The notes: generated by a model from the letters alone, not told the origin. A stretch of DNA of 63,277 nucleotides from UMGS1279 sp045540715 (GCA_045540715.1 JAZQHT010000006.1:1-63277); one strand, 5' to 3'; shown: positions 50,839 through 60,346, numbered from the stretch's first letter. Program-made: numbers and translations.

Positions 50839-52032
50839 CTACAAATTAATGTTTTTAAAAGGGAGTAATGCGCGTTCTAATATGCCGTTCATTAAGGCAA
50901 TTGCAACCCCGTAATTAACAATGGGAATATTTTGCTTATTTGCTTTTTCTAAACGCGATTTCATTTCCTTTTCGTTAAGCATACACCCACCGCAGTGAAT
51001 AATCAAGTCGTATTTTTCTAAATCTTCAGGAAATTCTCCACCGCTTGTAAAATTAAAGTTAATTTGTTTACCTGTAAACTTTTGAACCCAGTTTGGAATT
51101 TTAACGGTGCCAATATCGTTGCATTGGCGATGGTGTGTACATCCTTCAGAAATAAGCAGATTTGCATTTTCCTTCAAATCTTTAAGTGCCTTGGCACCCT
51201 TAACTAAAGTAGAAAGATCACCCTTATATCTTGCAAACAAAATAGAAAACGAAGTAAGCAAAATATCATCGTCTAAAATGTTTGAAACGTAATTAAATAC
51301 TTGCGAATCGGTAATTACAAGTGCAGGCTTTTCTTTAAGTGCGTTAAGGGTGTTTTTTAGATCTGTTTCTTTGCAGCAAATTGCCGTGCAGTTATTATCT
51401 AATAACTCTCTAAGCACTAATTGCTGTGGCAAAATAATACGTCCTTTTGGTGCAGATTCGTCAATTGGAATAACAAGTATTACGGTATCTCCCTTATTTA
51501 ATAAATCACAAACAATGGGCTTATTTTGTTCTTTTTGCTTAACTAGTGTCGCTAATTTTTCTTTTAGTTCGTTTACGTTAAGATTATTTACTGCACTAAC
51601 TAAAATTTCATTATCGTTTAATTTAAATTCTTCTTTTATTAGGTCGCTTTTATTAAAAGCCACAATAAAAGGAGTGTTTTTTTCTTTAAATAAAGAAATT
51701 AATTGATTATCAGTTGCACTAAGTCCTAATGTAGCATCGCAAACAAGTACGGCAATATCAGTTAAGCTTAAAATTTCGCGTGTTTTTTTAACGCGTAGTT
51801 CACCTAAATCGCCTTCGTCGTCAAACCCGGGCGTATCAATAATAACAACGGGACCTAAAGGGAGTAGTTCCATTGCCTTTTTAACAGGGTCGGTTGTTGT
51901 ACCCTTAACGTTTGAAACAACCGATAATTCTTGCCCCGTTACAGCGTTTACAAGACTTGATTTACCTGCATTTCTAAGACCAAAAAAGCCGATATGAACC
52001 CTTTCAGAAGATGTAACTGCATTTAAACTCAT
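50839..52032 (-). CDS. hydF: [FeFe]-hydrogenase maturation GTPase HydF
   Basis: HydF is the scaffold on which the 2Fe subcluster is assembled before transfer to the hydrogenase. The 397-aa protein has a GTPase domain (GLRNAGKSS at residues 18-26, DTPGFDDEG, NKSD), a dimerisation domain, and the 4Fe-4S motif with EGCTHHRQC and HCGGC. Last of the maturase genes in the operon regulator-hydE-hydG-hydF. Confidence 0.96.
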   Translation of the reverse strand: MSLNAVTSSERVHIGFFGLRNAGKSSLVNAVTGQELSVVSNVKGTTTDPVKKAMELLPLGPVVIIDTPGFDDEGDLGELRVKKTREILSLTDIAVLVCDATLGLSATDNQLISLFKEKNTPFIVAFNKSDLIKEEFKLNDNEILVSAVNNLNVNELKEKLATLVKQKEQNKPIVCDLLNKGDTVILVIPIDESAPKGRIILPQQLVLRELLDNNCTAICCKETDLKNTLNALKEKPALVITDSQVFNYVSNILDDDILLTSFSILFARYKGDLSTLVKGAKALKDLKENANLLISEGCTHHRQCNDIGTVKIPNWVQKFTGKQINFNFTSGGEFPEDLEKYDLIIHCGGCMLNEKEMKSRLEKANKQNIPIVNYGVAIALMNGILERALLPFKNINL

Positions 52033-52046
52033 AGTTTTTCTCCTAA

Positions 52047-53495
52047 TTAAAATCTAAAATCTCTGCGGTTAGAATTTTTAATGTCTTCAATGTTTTGTTT
52101 TGCAATTTCGCGAACCTTATCGCTCGGTATTTTAAATAATTCGTTTTCAATCATTTTAAAACCAACTTCTTTTGTAGCTTCTGTTGCATAGTCAACCAAA
52201 TATTCAGTTAAAGTCATTAATGCGTTAGGATGACAGCAGTTAGAAATTTGACCTGTTTTACATAAACTCATAAATCTATCACCCGTTCTGCCTAGCCTAT
52301 AACAAGCAGTACAGAAAGAGGGGATATGTCCGTTTTGCATTAACCAACGAACAACCTCGTCCAAGGTTCTTTGGTCTGAAACGTCAAACTGTTCTGTGTC
52401 GTGTGGTCTTTCTTCTTCTGTATAACCGCCAACGGAAGTTCTGCTTCCGCCACTAACTTGCGATACACCCATTTTTAGTAGCTTACCGCGTACTTCTTCC
52501 GATTCGCGAGTAGAAATAATAATACCTGTATATGGTACCGCCAAACGAATACAAGCAGTAATTTTTTGGAACATCTCATCAGAAATAGAATTGTCAAAAG
52601 CAGATGGATCAATGTCATTTGCCTTTTTTATTCTTGGCACGCTTATTGTGTGAGGACCAACGCCGTGAACGGCTTCAAGGTGTTCTGCGTGCATAAGAAG
52701 TCCTGCAAATTCATATTTATAAAGCTCAAGGCCAAATAAAACGCCAAGTCCAACGTCGTCAATGCCGCCTTGCATTGCACGGTCCATTGCTTCCGTATGA
52801 TAATCATAGTCGTGCTTTGGTCCTGTTGGATGAAGCTTTAAGTAGCTTTCTTTATGGTATGTTTCTTGGAATAAAATATATGTTCCAATACCTGCATCTT
52901 TTAGCTTTTTATAGTTTTCAACGGTGGTTGCTGCAATATTAACGTTAACACGTCTAATAGCGCCGTTTTTGTGTTTAATACTGTAAATTGTTTTAATGCT
53001 TTCTAAAATATATTCAATGGGATTATTCACCGGGTCTTCACCAGATTCAATCGCTAAACGCTTGTGTCCCATATCTTGTAACGCAATAACTTCTTTTTTT
53101 ATTTCTTCTTGTGTTAATTTTTTTCTTTGAATACACTTGTTTTTAATGTGATAAGGACAATATACGCAACCGTTAACACAGTAGTTAGATAAATAAAGGG
53201 GAGCAAAAATTACAATGCGGTTGCCGTAAAAACGAAGTTTTATTTCTTCGGCGATTTCATAAATTTTTTCTAAAACCTTTTTATCTTCACAAGCAAGTAA
53301 AACAGATGCTTCCTTGTGTGTTAAACCGTGGCACTCAATACCTTTTGCGGTTTGTCTTGGCCTTGCTTTTTCTAAAATTTCATTAATAAGTTCAAAGTTA
53401 TTTTTATTTTCTTCGGCATATTTTAGGGTTTCTAAAATTTCCTCGTGATTAATAAATTCTTCTGCCTTTAAAGATTTTGGATTATAAACTGCCAT
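52047..53495 (-). CDS. hydG: [FeFe]-hydrogenase maturation radical SAM tyrosine lyase HydG
   Basis: HydG cleaves tyrosine to give CO and cyanide for the H-cluster. The 482-aa protein has the radical-SAM motif CVNGCVYC (Cys106, Cys110, Cys113) and the C-terminal CTACYRLGRTGDRFM...SNCCHP region that binds the second cluster. ATG 53495 lies 1 nt after the hydE stop with AAAGGA upstream and is preferred over the frame start at 53528. Confidence 0.96.
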   Translation of the reverse strand: MAVYNPKSLKAEEFINHEEILETLKYAEENKNNFELINEILEKARPRQTAKGIECHGLTHKEASVLLACEDKKVLEKIYEIAEEIKLRFYGNRIVIFAPLYLSNYCVNGCVYCPYHIKNKCIQRKKLTQEEIKKEVIALQDMGHKRLAIESGEDPVNNPIEYILESIKTIYSIKHKNGAIRRVNVNIAATTVENYKKLKDAGIGTYILFQETYHKESYLKLHPTGPKHDYDYHTEAMDRAMQGGIDDVGLGVLFGLELYKYEFAGLLMHAEHLEAVHGVGPHTISVPRIKKANDIDPSAFDNSISDEMFQKITACIRLAVPYTGIIISTRESEEVRGKLLKMGVSQVSGGSRTSVGGYTEEERPHDTEQFDVSDQRTLDEVVRWLMQNGHIPSFCTACYRLGRTGDRFMSLCKTGQISNCCHPNALMTLTEYLVDYATEATKEVGFKMIENELFKIPSDKVREIAKQNIEDIKNSNRRDFRF

Positions 53496-53496
53496 A

Positions 53497-54552
53497 TTAA
53501 ATGTCCTTTCTAACGTCGCCACGGTCAATTGCTATTTCATAGCCGATTTTTTGTATGCGATTTTTAATTTCTTTTAAAGATTCTGCGGCTTCATCACCGT
53601 CAGATTTTTTGTTGTCGTAAAGCATATATTTCTGTCTTACGCTTTTAGGCGAGAGATTAGGCATAATTACGTTTGCTCCTGATAGTATGCCGTTTTCTCT
53701 TCCGTTATCGTTAAGTGTGCCAAGAGCTGTTGTTGCTGGTAGTAGTACAGGTGGATGAATAATTCTTATTAAAGAAAGTAAATATAAGGTTAATTCCACA
53801 CTGCCGTTTGGCTCATCTTTAAATGGTGTATCTTTATGCGAAATAAAGGGTCCAATTCCGCACATATCGGGTTTAAATTCTTCAATAAATTTAAGGTCTT
53901 TAGCTAGCGTTTTGCTTGTTTGATATGGACTTCCCACCATAAAGCCGCAACCTACTTGAAACCCTAATTGCTTTAAATCAATTAAGCATTTAACCCTACT
54001 ATTTAAATTTAAGTTTATGGGGTGAAGTTTGCTATAATGATTACTATCTGCCGTTTCGTGTCTTAATAAATAGCGGTCAGCACCTGCGTTTTTTAGTGCG
54101 GCGTAACTTTCTTTGCTTCTTTCACCTAAAGAAAGGGTAACGGCACAATCGGGATATAGTTCTTTTATACTCTTAATAATATCTGTTAAGCGATTGTCGT
54201 CAAAATATGGGTCCTCGCCACCTTGTAATACAAAGGTTCTAAAACCTAGTAAATAACCTTCTTTACAACAATTTATAATGTCTTCTTTATTTAGTCTATA
54301 ACGCGAACAAAGTTTGTTGCTTTTTCTAATACCACAATAAAAACAGTCGTTTTTGCAAATATTACTTATTTCAATAAGTCCGCGTATAAAAACTTTTTTG
54401 CCATAATAAAACTCGCGCAAATTCAGTGCCTTTTGAGCGGCATATTTATAGGCGTCAATAGAATAATTATCAATTAAAAACTCATATTCTTCTAAACTTA
54501 GCTTACGCGTTTTATATAGGCGGTCAATTAAAGCTTTAACCTTGTTAATCAT
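53497..54552 (-). CDS. hydE: [FeFe]-hydrogenase maturation radical SAM enzyme HydE
   Basis: HydE helps build the dithiolate-bridged di-iron unit. The 351-aa protein has the radical-SAM motif CKNDCFYC (Cys66, Cys70, Cys73), FVLQGGEDPYF, LRHETADSNHYSKLHP, GFMVGSPYQT and PLSPKSVR-like PNLSPKSVRQKYMLYDNK near the end. Its ATG overlaps the stop of the upstream ACT regulator gene (TAATG). Confidence 0.95.
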   Translation of the reverse strand: MINKVKALIDRLYKTRKLSLEEYEFLIDNYSIDAYKYAAQKALNLREFYYGKKVFIRGLIEISNICKNDCFYCGIRKSNKLCSRYRLNKEDIINCCKEGYLLGFRTFVLQGGEDPYFDDNRLTDIIKSIKELYPDCAVTLSLGERSKESYAALKNAGADRYLLRHETADSNHYSKLHPINLNLNSRVKCLIDLKQLGFQVGCGFMVGSPYQTSKTLAKDLKFIEEFKPDMCGIGPFISHKDTPFKDEPNGSVELTLYLLSLIRIIHPPVLLPATTALGTLNDNGRENGILSGANVIMPNLSPKSVRQKYMLYDNKKSDGDEAAESLKEIKNRIQKIGYEIAIDRGDVRKDI

Positions 54553-54800
54553 TATTTCACACTGCTATAAGCCGTTTTAACACTTATGCCGCTAAGTTTT
54601 CCTAATTTACCCGAAAGGGTAGATATAACGTCTTGTGGGGCATCAATAGCAATGCAAATAATATTAATGTTCTTTTCGCGGTAGGGTAGCCCCATACGAC
54701 CAATTATATATTTGCCGTATTCATGCAAAAGTTCGTTAAGTAAATTAATGGTTTCTAATTGTTCAACAATTATGCTAATAACTGCAACGCGTGTTTCCAT
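54552..54800 (-). CDS. TM1266-type ACT-domain iron-only hydrogenase system regulator
   Basis: The 82-aa protein is one ACT-like domain: ETRVAVISIIVEQLETINLLNELLHEYGKYIIGRMGLPYREKNINIICIAIDAP, as in the small putative regulator commonly placed at the head of hyd maturation operons. ATG 54800 has AAGGAG 8 nt upstream. It overlaps hydE by 1 nt. Its mode of action is unknown; it may sense a small molecule. Confidence 0.88.
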   Translation of the reverse strand: METRVAVISIIVEQLETINLLNELLHEYGKYIIGRMGLPYREKNINIICIAIDAPQDVISTLSGKLGKLSGISVKTAYSSVK

Positions 54801-54912
54801 AAATAACACTCCTTGTAAAAAAATAACCGCACCTAAAAAGGCACGGTAAAAATTAAAATAATATATTTAACCGCAACCTTTCAATCAGATAAAATCTTTA
54901 TGTCAGGATACT
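54801..54912 (-). promoter_or_regulatory. hyd operon leader with terminator-like hairpin
   Basis: The predicted transcript leader is about 110 nt. It contains GGTTGCGGTT, then the hairpin ACCGTGCCT-TTTT-AGGTGCGGT (with G-U pairs) followed by seven T, just before the SD. CGGTTAAA upstream could pair with part of the hairpin's left arm (TTTACCG), a possible antiterminator. I match it to no known riboswitch class. Confidence 0.5.
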
Positions 54913-54918
54913 ATAATT

Positions 54919-54947
54919 ATTATATAATAAAAAAAGGTAAAATTCAA
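54919..54947 (-). promoter_or_regulatory. sigma-A promoter of the hyd operon
   Basis: On the minus strand TTGAAT and TATAAT are separated by 17 bp. Confidence 0.75.
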
Positions 54948-55071
54948 CAGTTTTATATTAATTTTTTTGTTTAAATTCACAAGGGGTTAAAAGACAGTTT
55001 ATGGTTGCAAAAAAGGTGGGTCTTTGGTATATTATTATTAACTTGGCAATTTGTGTTTAGGAGCAATAAAA

Positions 55072-56412
55072 ATGGATTTTATTTTAGAACCGCAAAAGAA
55101 CTTGCCGGTTAAAGAAGAAGTGGATTTATTTGTTGCGGGTGGTAGCTGCACGGGTGTTTTTGCCGCAGTTAGAGCCGCAAGAATGGGACTTAAGGTGTGC
55201 TTAGTAGAAAGGCAAAACTGTCTTGGTGGTATGGCCACCGCCGCTTTGGTTAACGTTTGGCACAGTTTTAAAGATATAGATTATAAAAATCAAGTTATTG
55301 CAGGGCTTACAGCAGAAGTTACCGAGCGTTTGGTTAAAGCAGATGCCGCAGACCTTATGGACGACCCATCTTTAGCTGTTCAGTTTGACCCATATAGGTT
55401 AATGTACGAACTTGATAAATTGGTTTTAGAAGAAAAAATTATTGTATATTTACATACTTTATGCGTTGGCGCAATTACAGATGGTAAAGATATTACAGCA
55501 GCTTTAATTGAAAATAAAGATGGCCGAAGCGCTATAAAAGCAAAGTTTTACGTTGATGCAACAGGGGATGGCGACTTAGCAAAGTTTTTAAAAATGCCAA
55601 TTTACCGCAGAGATGTTGTTCAACCACCAACACCATGTTACGTTATGCACGGGGGCATCGAAGAAACCGAAGTACAGCGTTTAATTAAAGAGCACGGTGA
55701 AGAATTTGGCCTTCCTAATGATTTTGGTTGGTGTAGCGATTTGCCCGGTTTTAATAAAGACTTTTCTTTACAAGCAAACTTTCATATTTTTGACGTTGAC
55801 TGTGCAAATGCAAAAGACTTAACCTTTGCCGAAATGGATAGCCGCCGCAAAATATACGCCCTTATGGACTTACTTAAAAAATATAGCAGCAATAAACATA
55901 TCGTGGCTTCTCTTTGTTCACTTATTGGTATTCGCGAAAGTAATCATTTTGAAACCTTATTTAAGGCAAACGGTTGGGATTTGTTGCTTGGTAAACGTTA
56001 CGACGATGCCATTTTAAACGGCACCTACCGTGTTGATATGCACGACGAAGACGGTACTGTTAATTTTATGTATTTAACTGGTTATGCTGTTAGTATGAAA
56101 GGGGCTACGAGAGAAGGCAGAGAGTGGGATTGGCGTAAAGAAAAGGGCTTAGATAATAATTACACTAAATATTATCAAGTTCCGTTTAAGCTATTGCAAC
56201 AAGATAAATATAATAACTTTATAGCCGCAGGCCGTATGATAAATGCAGATGATATGGGCTTTGGAGCATTAAGAGTTATGGTTAACCTTAACCAACTGGG
56301 TGAAGCCGCAGGTGTTGCCGCTTACATTTCGTTAAACGAGTCAATAGCTGTTAAAGATATAGACGGTACAAAGGTTAGAAAATTGCTAATTAAGGGCGGC
56401 TCAGCCCTTTAA
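55072..56412 (+). CDS. FAD-dependent oxidoreductase (FAD_oxidored family), second paralogue
   Basis: The 446-aa protein has VDLFVAGGSCTGVFAAVRAARMGLKVCLVERQNCLGGMATAALVNVWH, VDATGDGDLAKFL and the C-terminal NFIAAGRMINADDMGFGALRVMVNLNQLGEAAGVAA. It shares its layout with the protein at 49640. It is divergent from the hyd operon and 12 nt upstream of a GH2 gene, so it may act on a carbohydrate-derived substrate. ATG 55072 has AGGAGC upstream. Confidence 0.85.
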   Translation: MDFILEPQKNLPVKEEVDLFVAGGSCTGVFAAVRAARMGLKVCLVERQNCLGGMATAALVNVWHSFKDIDYKNQVIAGLTAEVTERLVKADAADLMDDPSLAVQFDPYRLMYELDKLVLEEKIIVYLHTLCVGAITDGKDITAALIENKDGRSAIKAKFYVDATGDGDLAKFLKMPIYRRDVVQPPTPCYVMHGGIEETEVQRLIKEHGEEFGLPNDFGWCSDLPGFNKDFSLQANFHIFDVDCANAKDLTFAEMDSRRKIYALMDLLKKYSSNKHIVASLCSLIGIRESNHFETLFKANGWDLLLGKRYDDAILNGTYRVDMHDEDGTVNFMYLTGYAVSMKGATREGREWDWRKEKGLDNNYTKYYQVPFKLLQQDKYNNFIAAGRMINADDMGFGALRVMVNLNQLGEAAGVAAYISLNESIAVKDIDGTKVRKLLIKGGSAL

Positions 56413-56424
56413 AGAGGTGTTTTT

Positions 56425-58797
56425 ATGTTAAAAGAAAGAATTAAAATTAATTTTAACGATGGTTGGAAGTTTAAACTTAATAATCAACCCGGTTTTTATA
56501 AAGAAGATTACGATGATAATAAATTTGAAGATGTTTTAGTTCCACACGATTGGTCTATGGATGGCCCCTTTGTAAAAGATGCACCAACAACCTCTCGTGG
56601 CGGTTATAGAATTGCAGGTATTGGTTGTTACCGTAAAAAATTCTTTATTGATAAGGCATATAAGGGTAGCGTTATAGAGGTTGAATTTGGCGGTATTTTC
56701 CGCAAACCTACAATTTATATTAACGGCAAAAAGGTTGCCTTTTGGATAAATGGTTATACAACCCATAGAGTTGATATTTCAAAATTCTTAAAATACGGTC
56801 AAGAAAATTTAATTGCCGTAAGGGTTGATAATAGTGAACAACCTTGTTCTCGTTTCTTTACAGGTAGCGGTATTTATAGAGACGTAAATCTATATATCAA
56901 AAACCCCGTATTTTTAACCAATTTAGCACCCTTTATTACAACACCCGTTGCCAATACCGAAAGGGCTGAAATTGCGGTTGAAACCGAAGTTACTAACACA
57001 ACCAATAAAGAAGTTACCTTTAAAGTATTAAACACAATTTCTAATATTGACGGTGTAGAGCTACTAAGCTTTTCTTCGAAAGAAGTTACGGTTAAAGCTA
57101 ATAAAACAGTTAAATGTAAAGACACTGCAGTTTTACTTAATCCAAAGCTTTGGGACCCCGAAAATCCCAACCTATATTACTTAACCACAAAGCTTGTTGA
57201 CGGTAAAAAATGTTACGATAATTCTACCGTTCGTTTTGGTATTAGAGAAATTGCCTACGATAAAGATAAGGGCTTTTTCCTAAACGGTATATTCACAAAA
57301 ATTAAGGGTGTTTGTTTGCACCACGATAATGGCGCGTTAGGTGCTATGAGCAATATTTCTGCCGATAGAAGAAAATTAAAATTTATGAAAGAAATGGGTT
57401 GTAATGCAATTCGTTTTTCTCATAACCCCATGAGCGAAGGTTTACTTGACCTTTGCGACGAAATGGGCTTTATGGTTATGGATGAGTTTTTTGATGAGTG
57501 GGAATTTCCTAAATACATTCCTTATGAGGAAGATTGTCCAAATAAAATCATCGTTAGAGATTATTATCAGTATTTCAATAAACATTGGAAGGAAGATATG
57601 CGCCTAACCACAATAAGAGACCGCAACCATCCTTCGATTATTATGTATAGTTTAGGTAACGAAATTCCCGAGCAACGCTATAGCATAGTTGATGCAGAAG
57701 TAAATGCGCAAAAATTGGGCGATTATCTAAAGCAGTTTGATGATACAAGACCAAATACTGCTGCTTGCTGTTTTGATATTATTTCTGCAGAAAACACAAA
57801 TTTCTGCGACGTTTTAGATATTGCCGGTTATAACTATGCCGAAGTTTTATACGATGCACACCACGAACGCTTTAACACCCGTGCAATTATAGGCACAGAA
57901 ACCACAAGTGTTCAACCGCTTTGGAAACGTGGTGAATATAATTTAGATGTTTTAAAAGATACTCATAAAAGGGTGGATTTTGCTTTAGGCGAATATGTTG
58001 AAACAGGCGCAAACCGCATTTTAAGTGCAGAGTTTTCAATGCGTAAACATATGAACACCGATTTTATTCCTGGCTTCTTTATCTGGACAGGTGTTGACTA
58101 TTTGGGCGAGCCAAGTCCTCACTCGTGGCCATCTCGCAGTTCTTATTTTGGTGTTATGGATACCTGTTGTTTTCCTAAAGATTCTTATTATTTTTATCAG
58201 TCCTTCTGGTCAGATAAACCCGTTTTACATATCTTCCCACATTGGAACTTCGAAGGTAAAGAAGGGGAGATGCTTCAGGTTTTAGCATATACAAACCTAA
58301 AAGAAGTTGAACTATTCTTAAACGGCAAATCGGTAGGCAAAAAGATTTACGATAACAATAACGGCGAACATTTATATTGGGACGTTAAATACGAACCCGG
58401 CGAATTAAAAGCTGTTGGCTACGATAAAGACGGTAACGAAGTTATTGATACAGTTTATACCGCCTATGAGCCAAAAGAAATTGAACTAACGGTTGATAGA
58501 GCAGAAATTGAAGCCAATAATATTGATTTATGCTATATTACCGCAACCGTTAAAGATAAATTTGGCCATATTGTTAGAAATACACCTGTTGATATTGAGT
58601 TTGTTTCTGACGACTTAAATATAATTGCGGTTGATAATGGCGACCAAGAATACGTTGGTGTGCTTCATAGCAATAAAATACCATCATTTTTTGGTAATGC
58701 GCTTTGCATTGCTTCTGCAAGTAAAAAAGGTAGCTTTACCATTACTGCAAAGGCAAAGGGCCTAAAATCTAACACCGTTACAGTTAACTGTAAATAA
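56425..58797 (+). CDS. glycoside hydrolase family 2 (beta-galactosidase-like)
   Basis: The 790-aa protein has the GH2 layout: N-terminal sugar-binding domain (VPHDWSMDGPF, GCYRKKFFI), an Ig-like domain, and a TIM barrel with FSHNPMSEGLLDLCDEMGFMVMDEFFDEW, acid/base Glu413 in SLGNE, nucleophile Glu492 in IGTETTS, and FIWTGVDYLGE. C-terminal Ig-like domains of the DUF4982 type follow. No signal peptide, so it acts in the cytosol. Substrate is a beta-galactoside or related glycoside. Confidence 0.92.
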   Translation: MLKERIKINFNDGWKFKLNNQPGFYKEDYDDNKFEDVLVPHDWSMDGPFVKDAPTTSRGGYRIAGIGCYRKKFFIDKAYKGSVIEVEFGGIFRKPTIYINGKKVAFWINGYTTHRVDISKFLKYGQENLIAVRVDNSEQPCSRFFTGSGIYRDVNLYIKNPVFLTNLAPFITTPVANTERAEIAVETEVTNTTNKEVTFKVLNTISNIDGVELLSFSSKEVTVKANKTVKCKDTAVLLNPKLWDPENPNLYYLTTKLVDGKKCYDNSTVRFGIREIAYDKDKGFFLNGIFTKIKGVCLHHDNGALGAMSNISADRRKLKFMKEMGCNAIRFSHNPMSEGLLDLCDEMGFMVMDEFFDEWEFPKYIPYEEDCPNKIIVRDYYQYFNKHWKEDMRLTTIRDRNHPSIIMYSLGNEIPEQRYSIVDAEVNAQKLGDYLKQFDDTRPNTAACCFDIISAENTNFCDVLDIAGYNYAEVLYDAHHERFNTRAIIGTETTSVQPLWKRGEYNLDVLKDTHKRVDFALGEYVETGANRILSAEFSMRKHMNTDFIPGFFIWTGVDYLGEPSPHSWPSRSSYFGVMDTCCFPKDSYYFYQSFWSDKPVLHIFPHWNFEGKEGEMLQVLAYTNLKEVELFLNGKSVGKKIYDNNNGEHLYWDVKYEPGELKAVGYDKDGNEVIDTVYTAYEPKEIELTVDRAEIEANNIDLCYITATVKDKFGHIVRNTPVDIEFVSDDLNIIAVDNGDQEYVGVLHSNKIPSFFGNALCIASASKKGSFTITAKAKGLKSNTVTVNCK

Positions 58798-58820
58798 ACT
58801 TAAATATAACTTTGTCTTCC

Positions 58821-58849
58821 TTGACAAAACACTAATTAAAGTATATAAT
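58821..58849 (+). promoter_or_regulatory. consensus promoter of murA
   Basis: Perfect TTGACA and TATAAT with 17-bp spacing. Confidence 0.85.
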
Positions 58850-58877
58850 AAATAGGTGGGTTTGAACCCACCTATTT
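58850..58877 (+). other. hairpin at the 5' end of the murA transcript
   Basis: An 11-bp perfect stem AAATAGGTGGG/CCCACCTATTT with a 6-nt loop begins right at the expected transcription start and is not followed directly by a T run. It may stabilise the mRNA or terminate read-through from the GH2 gene. Confidence 0.6.
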
Positions 58878-58910
58878 AACTGCCCCTATTATTTTTTAGG
58901 ACGTGTTTTA

Positions 58911-60191
58911 TTGAGAAAATTTTGTATTCGTGGCGGCAACCGTTTAAGCGGTTCCGTTAAAATAAGCGGTGCAAAAAATGCCGCAGTGGCCATTATTCCG
59001 GCAGTAATCTTGTCGGATGATGTTTGCATAATAGAAAATTTACCTGCCATCTCTGATGTAGCGGGTATTTTGTCTATTTTACAAGACATTGGCGCTACTG
59101 TAAAATACCTTGATAAAAACACGGTTGAAATTAATCCTAAAGGGGTATTTTCTTATACCGTTCCTAAAGAAGCAAGTGAAAAAATGCGTGCTTCAAGTTA
59201 TTTTTTAGGTGCATTACTCGGCCGCTTTAATAAGGCTCGCGTGGCCCCTCCAGGTGGATGCGACTTTGGGGTAAGACCTATTGATTTACATATTAAAGGC
59301 TTTCAGGCATTAGGCGCTTCGGTTACAATAGAAGGCGGTATGGTTTACGCAAAAGCTAAAGAACTTTTGGGCTCTGCTGTTTATTTAGATAAGGTTTCTG
59401 TTGGTGCTACCATTAATATAATGCTTGCCGCAGTTAAAGCAAAAGGCTTAACAGTTATTGAAAATGCCGCTAGAGAACCACATATTGTTGACCTTGCAAA
59501 CTTCTTAAACTCTATGGGCGCTGAAATTATGGGTGCCGGTACCGATATTATTAAAATTCGTGGTGTTGAAAAGCTAAGAGGCACAACCTATAGCGTAATT
59601 CCCGACCAAATTGAAGCGGGTACTTATATGGCCGCCGCAGTTATAACAAAAGGCAGTATTACTTTAGAAAATGTTATTCCAAAGCACTTAGAAAGTATTA
59701 CCGCAAAGTTAGAAGAAATTGGCGCAACTATAAAAGAATATGACGAATCAGTTGAAATTTCGGTTGAAGGCGAATTAAAAAGTTGTTCGGTTAATACTTT
59801 ACCACACCCCGGTTTTCCAACCGATATGCAACCGCAAATTACTGCCGTTTTAACAAAAGCTAATGGTATGAGCGTTGTTTCGGAAGGCATTTGGGATAAC
59901 CGCTTTAAATATGTTGATCAATTAAGTATTATGGATGCACAAATTCGCGTTGACGGCAAAATTGCCATTGTAACCGGCGTTGAAAAATTAAAGGGTGCGG
60001 CAGTTACCGCAACCGACCTTCGCGCTGGTGCCGCTTTAGTAATTGCCGCTTTAGCCGCAGAAGGTGAAACGATTATCGATAACATTAAATATATCGAACG
60101 CGGATATGAAGACATTGTTGAAAAACTTCAAAATCTTGGCGCAGATATCTCTGTTATAGACGATATACCAGATATTGCCATAATAGCATAG
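58911..60191 (+). CDS. murA: UDP-N-acetylglucosamine 1-carboxyvinyltransferase
   Basis: MurA transfers enolpyruvate from PEP to UDP-GlcNAc, the first committed step of peptidoglycan synthesis. The 426-aa protein has IRGGNRLSGSVKISGAKNAAVAI, the active-site Cys117 in PPGGCDFGVRPIDLH (the residue alkylated by fosfomycin in the family), and PHPGFPTDMQPQ and DLRAGAALVIAAL. Start is TTG 58911 with AGGA upstream; no ATG fits. Confidence 0.96.
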   Translation: MRKFCIRGGNRLSGSVKISGAKNAAVAIIPAVILSDDVCIIENLPAISDVAGILSILQDIGATVKYLDKNTVEINPKGVFSYTVPKEASEKMRASSYFLGALLGRFNKARVAPPGGCDFGVRPIDLHIKGFQALGASVTIEGGMVYAKAKELLGSAVYLDKVSVGATINIMLAAVKAKGLTVIENAAREPHIVDLANFLNSMGAEIMGAGTDIIKIRGVEKLRGTTYSVIPDQIEAGTYMAAAVITKGSITLENVIPKHLESITAKLEEIGATIKEYDESVEISVEGELKSCSVNTLPHPGFPTDMQPQITAVLTKANGMSVVSEGIWDNRFKYVDQLSIMDAQIRVDGKIAIVTGVEKLKGAAVTATDLRAGAALVIAALAAEGETIIDNIKYIERGYEDIVEKLQNLGADISVIDDIPDIAIIA

Positions 60192-60255
60192 TTTAAAAAT
60201 AATAAAAGCACAAACCAATAAGAGTCGTACAGTAAGGGACAGTACAACAAGATAC

Positions 60256-60296
60256 AAAAACACCCATAGTTTTTTACAAAACTACGGGTGTTTTTA
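60256..60296 (+). terminator. murA terminator
   Basis: Long stem AAAAACACCCATAGTTTT/AAAACTACGGGTGTTTTT with one A-C mismatch and a 4-nt loop. Confidence 0.85.
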
Positions 60297-60346
60297 ATAT
60301 TCTCTTTCTTTGTTAGTCAAGTCGTGCTATAATATAGCTAACCGAT

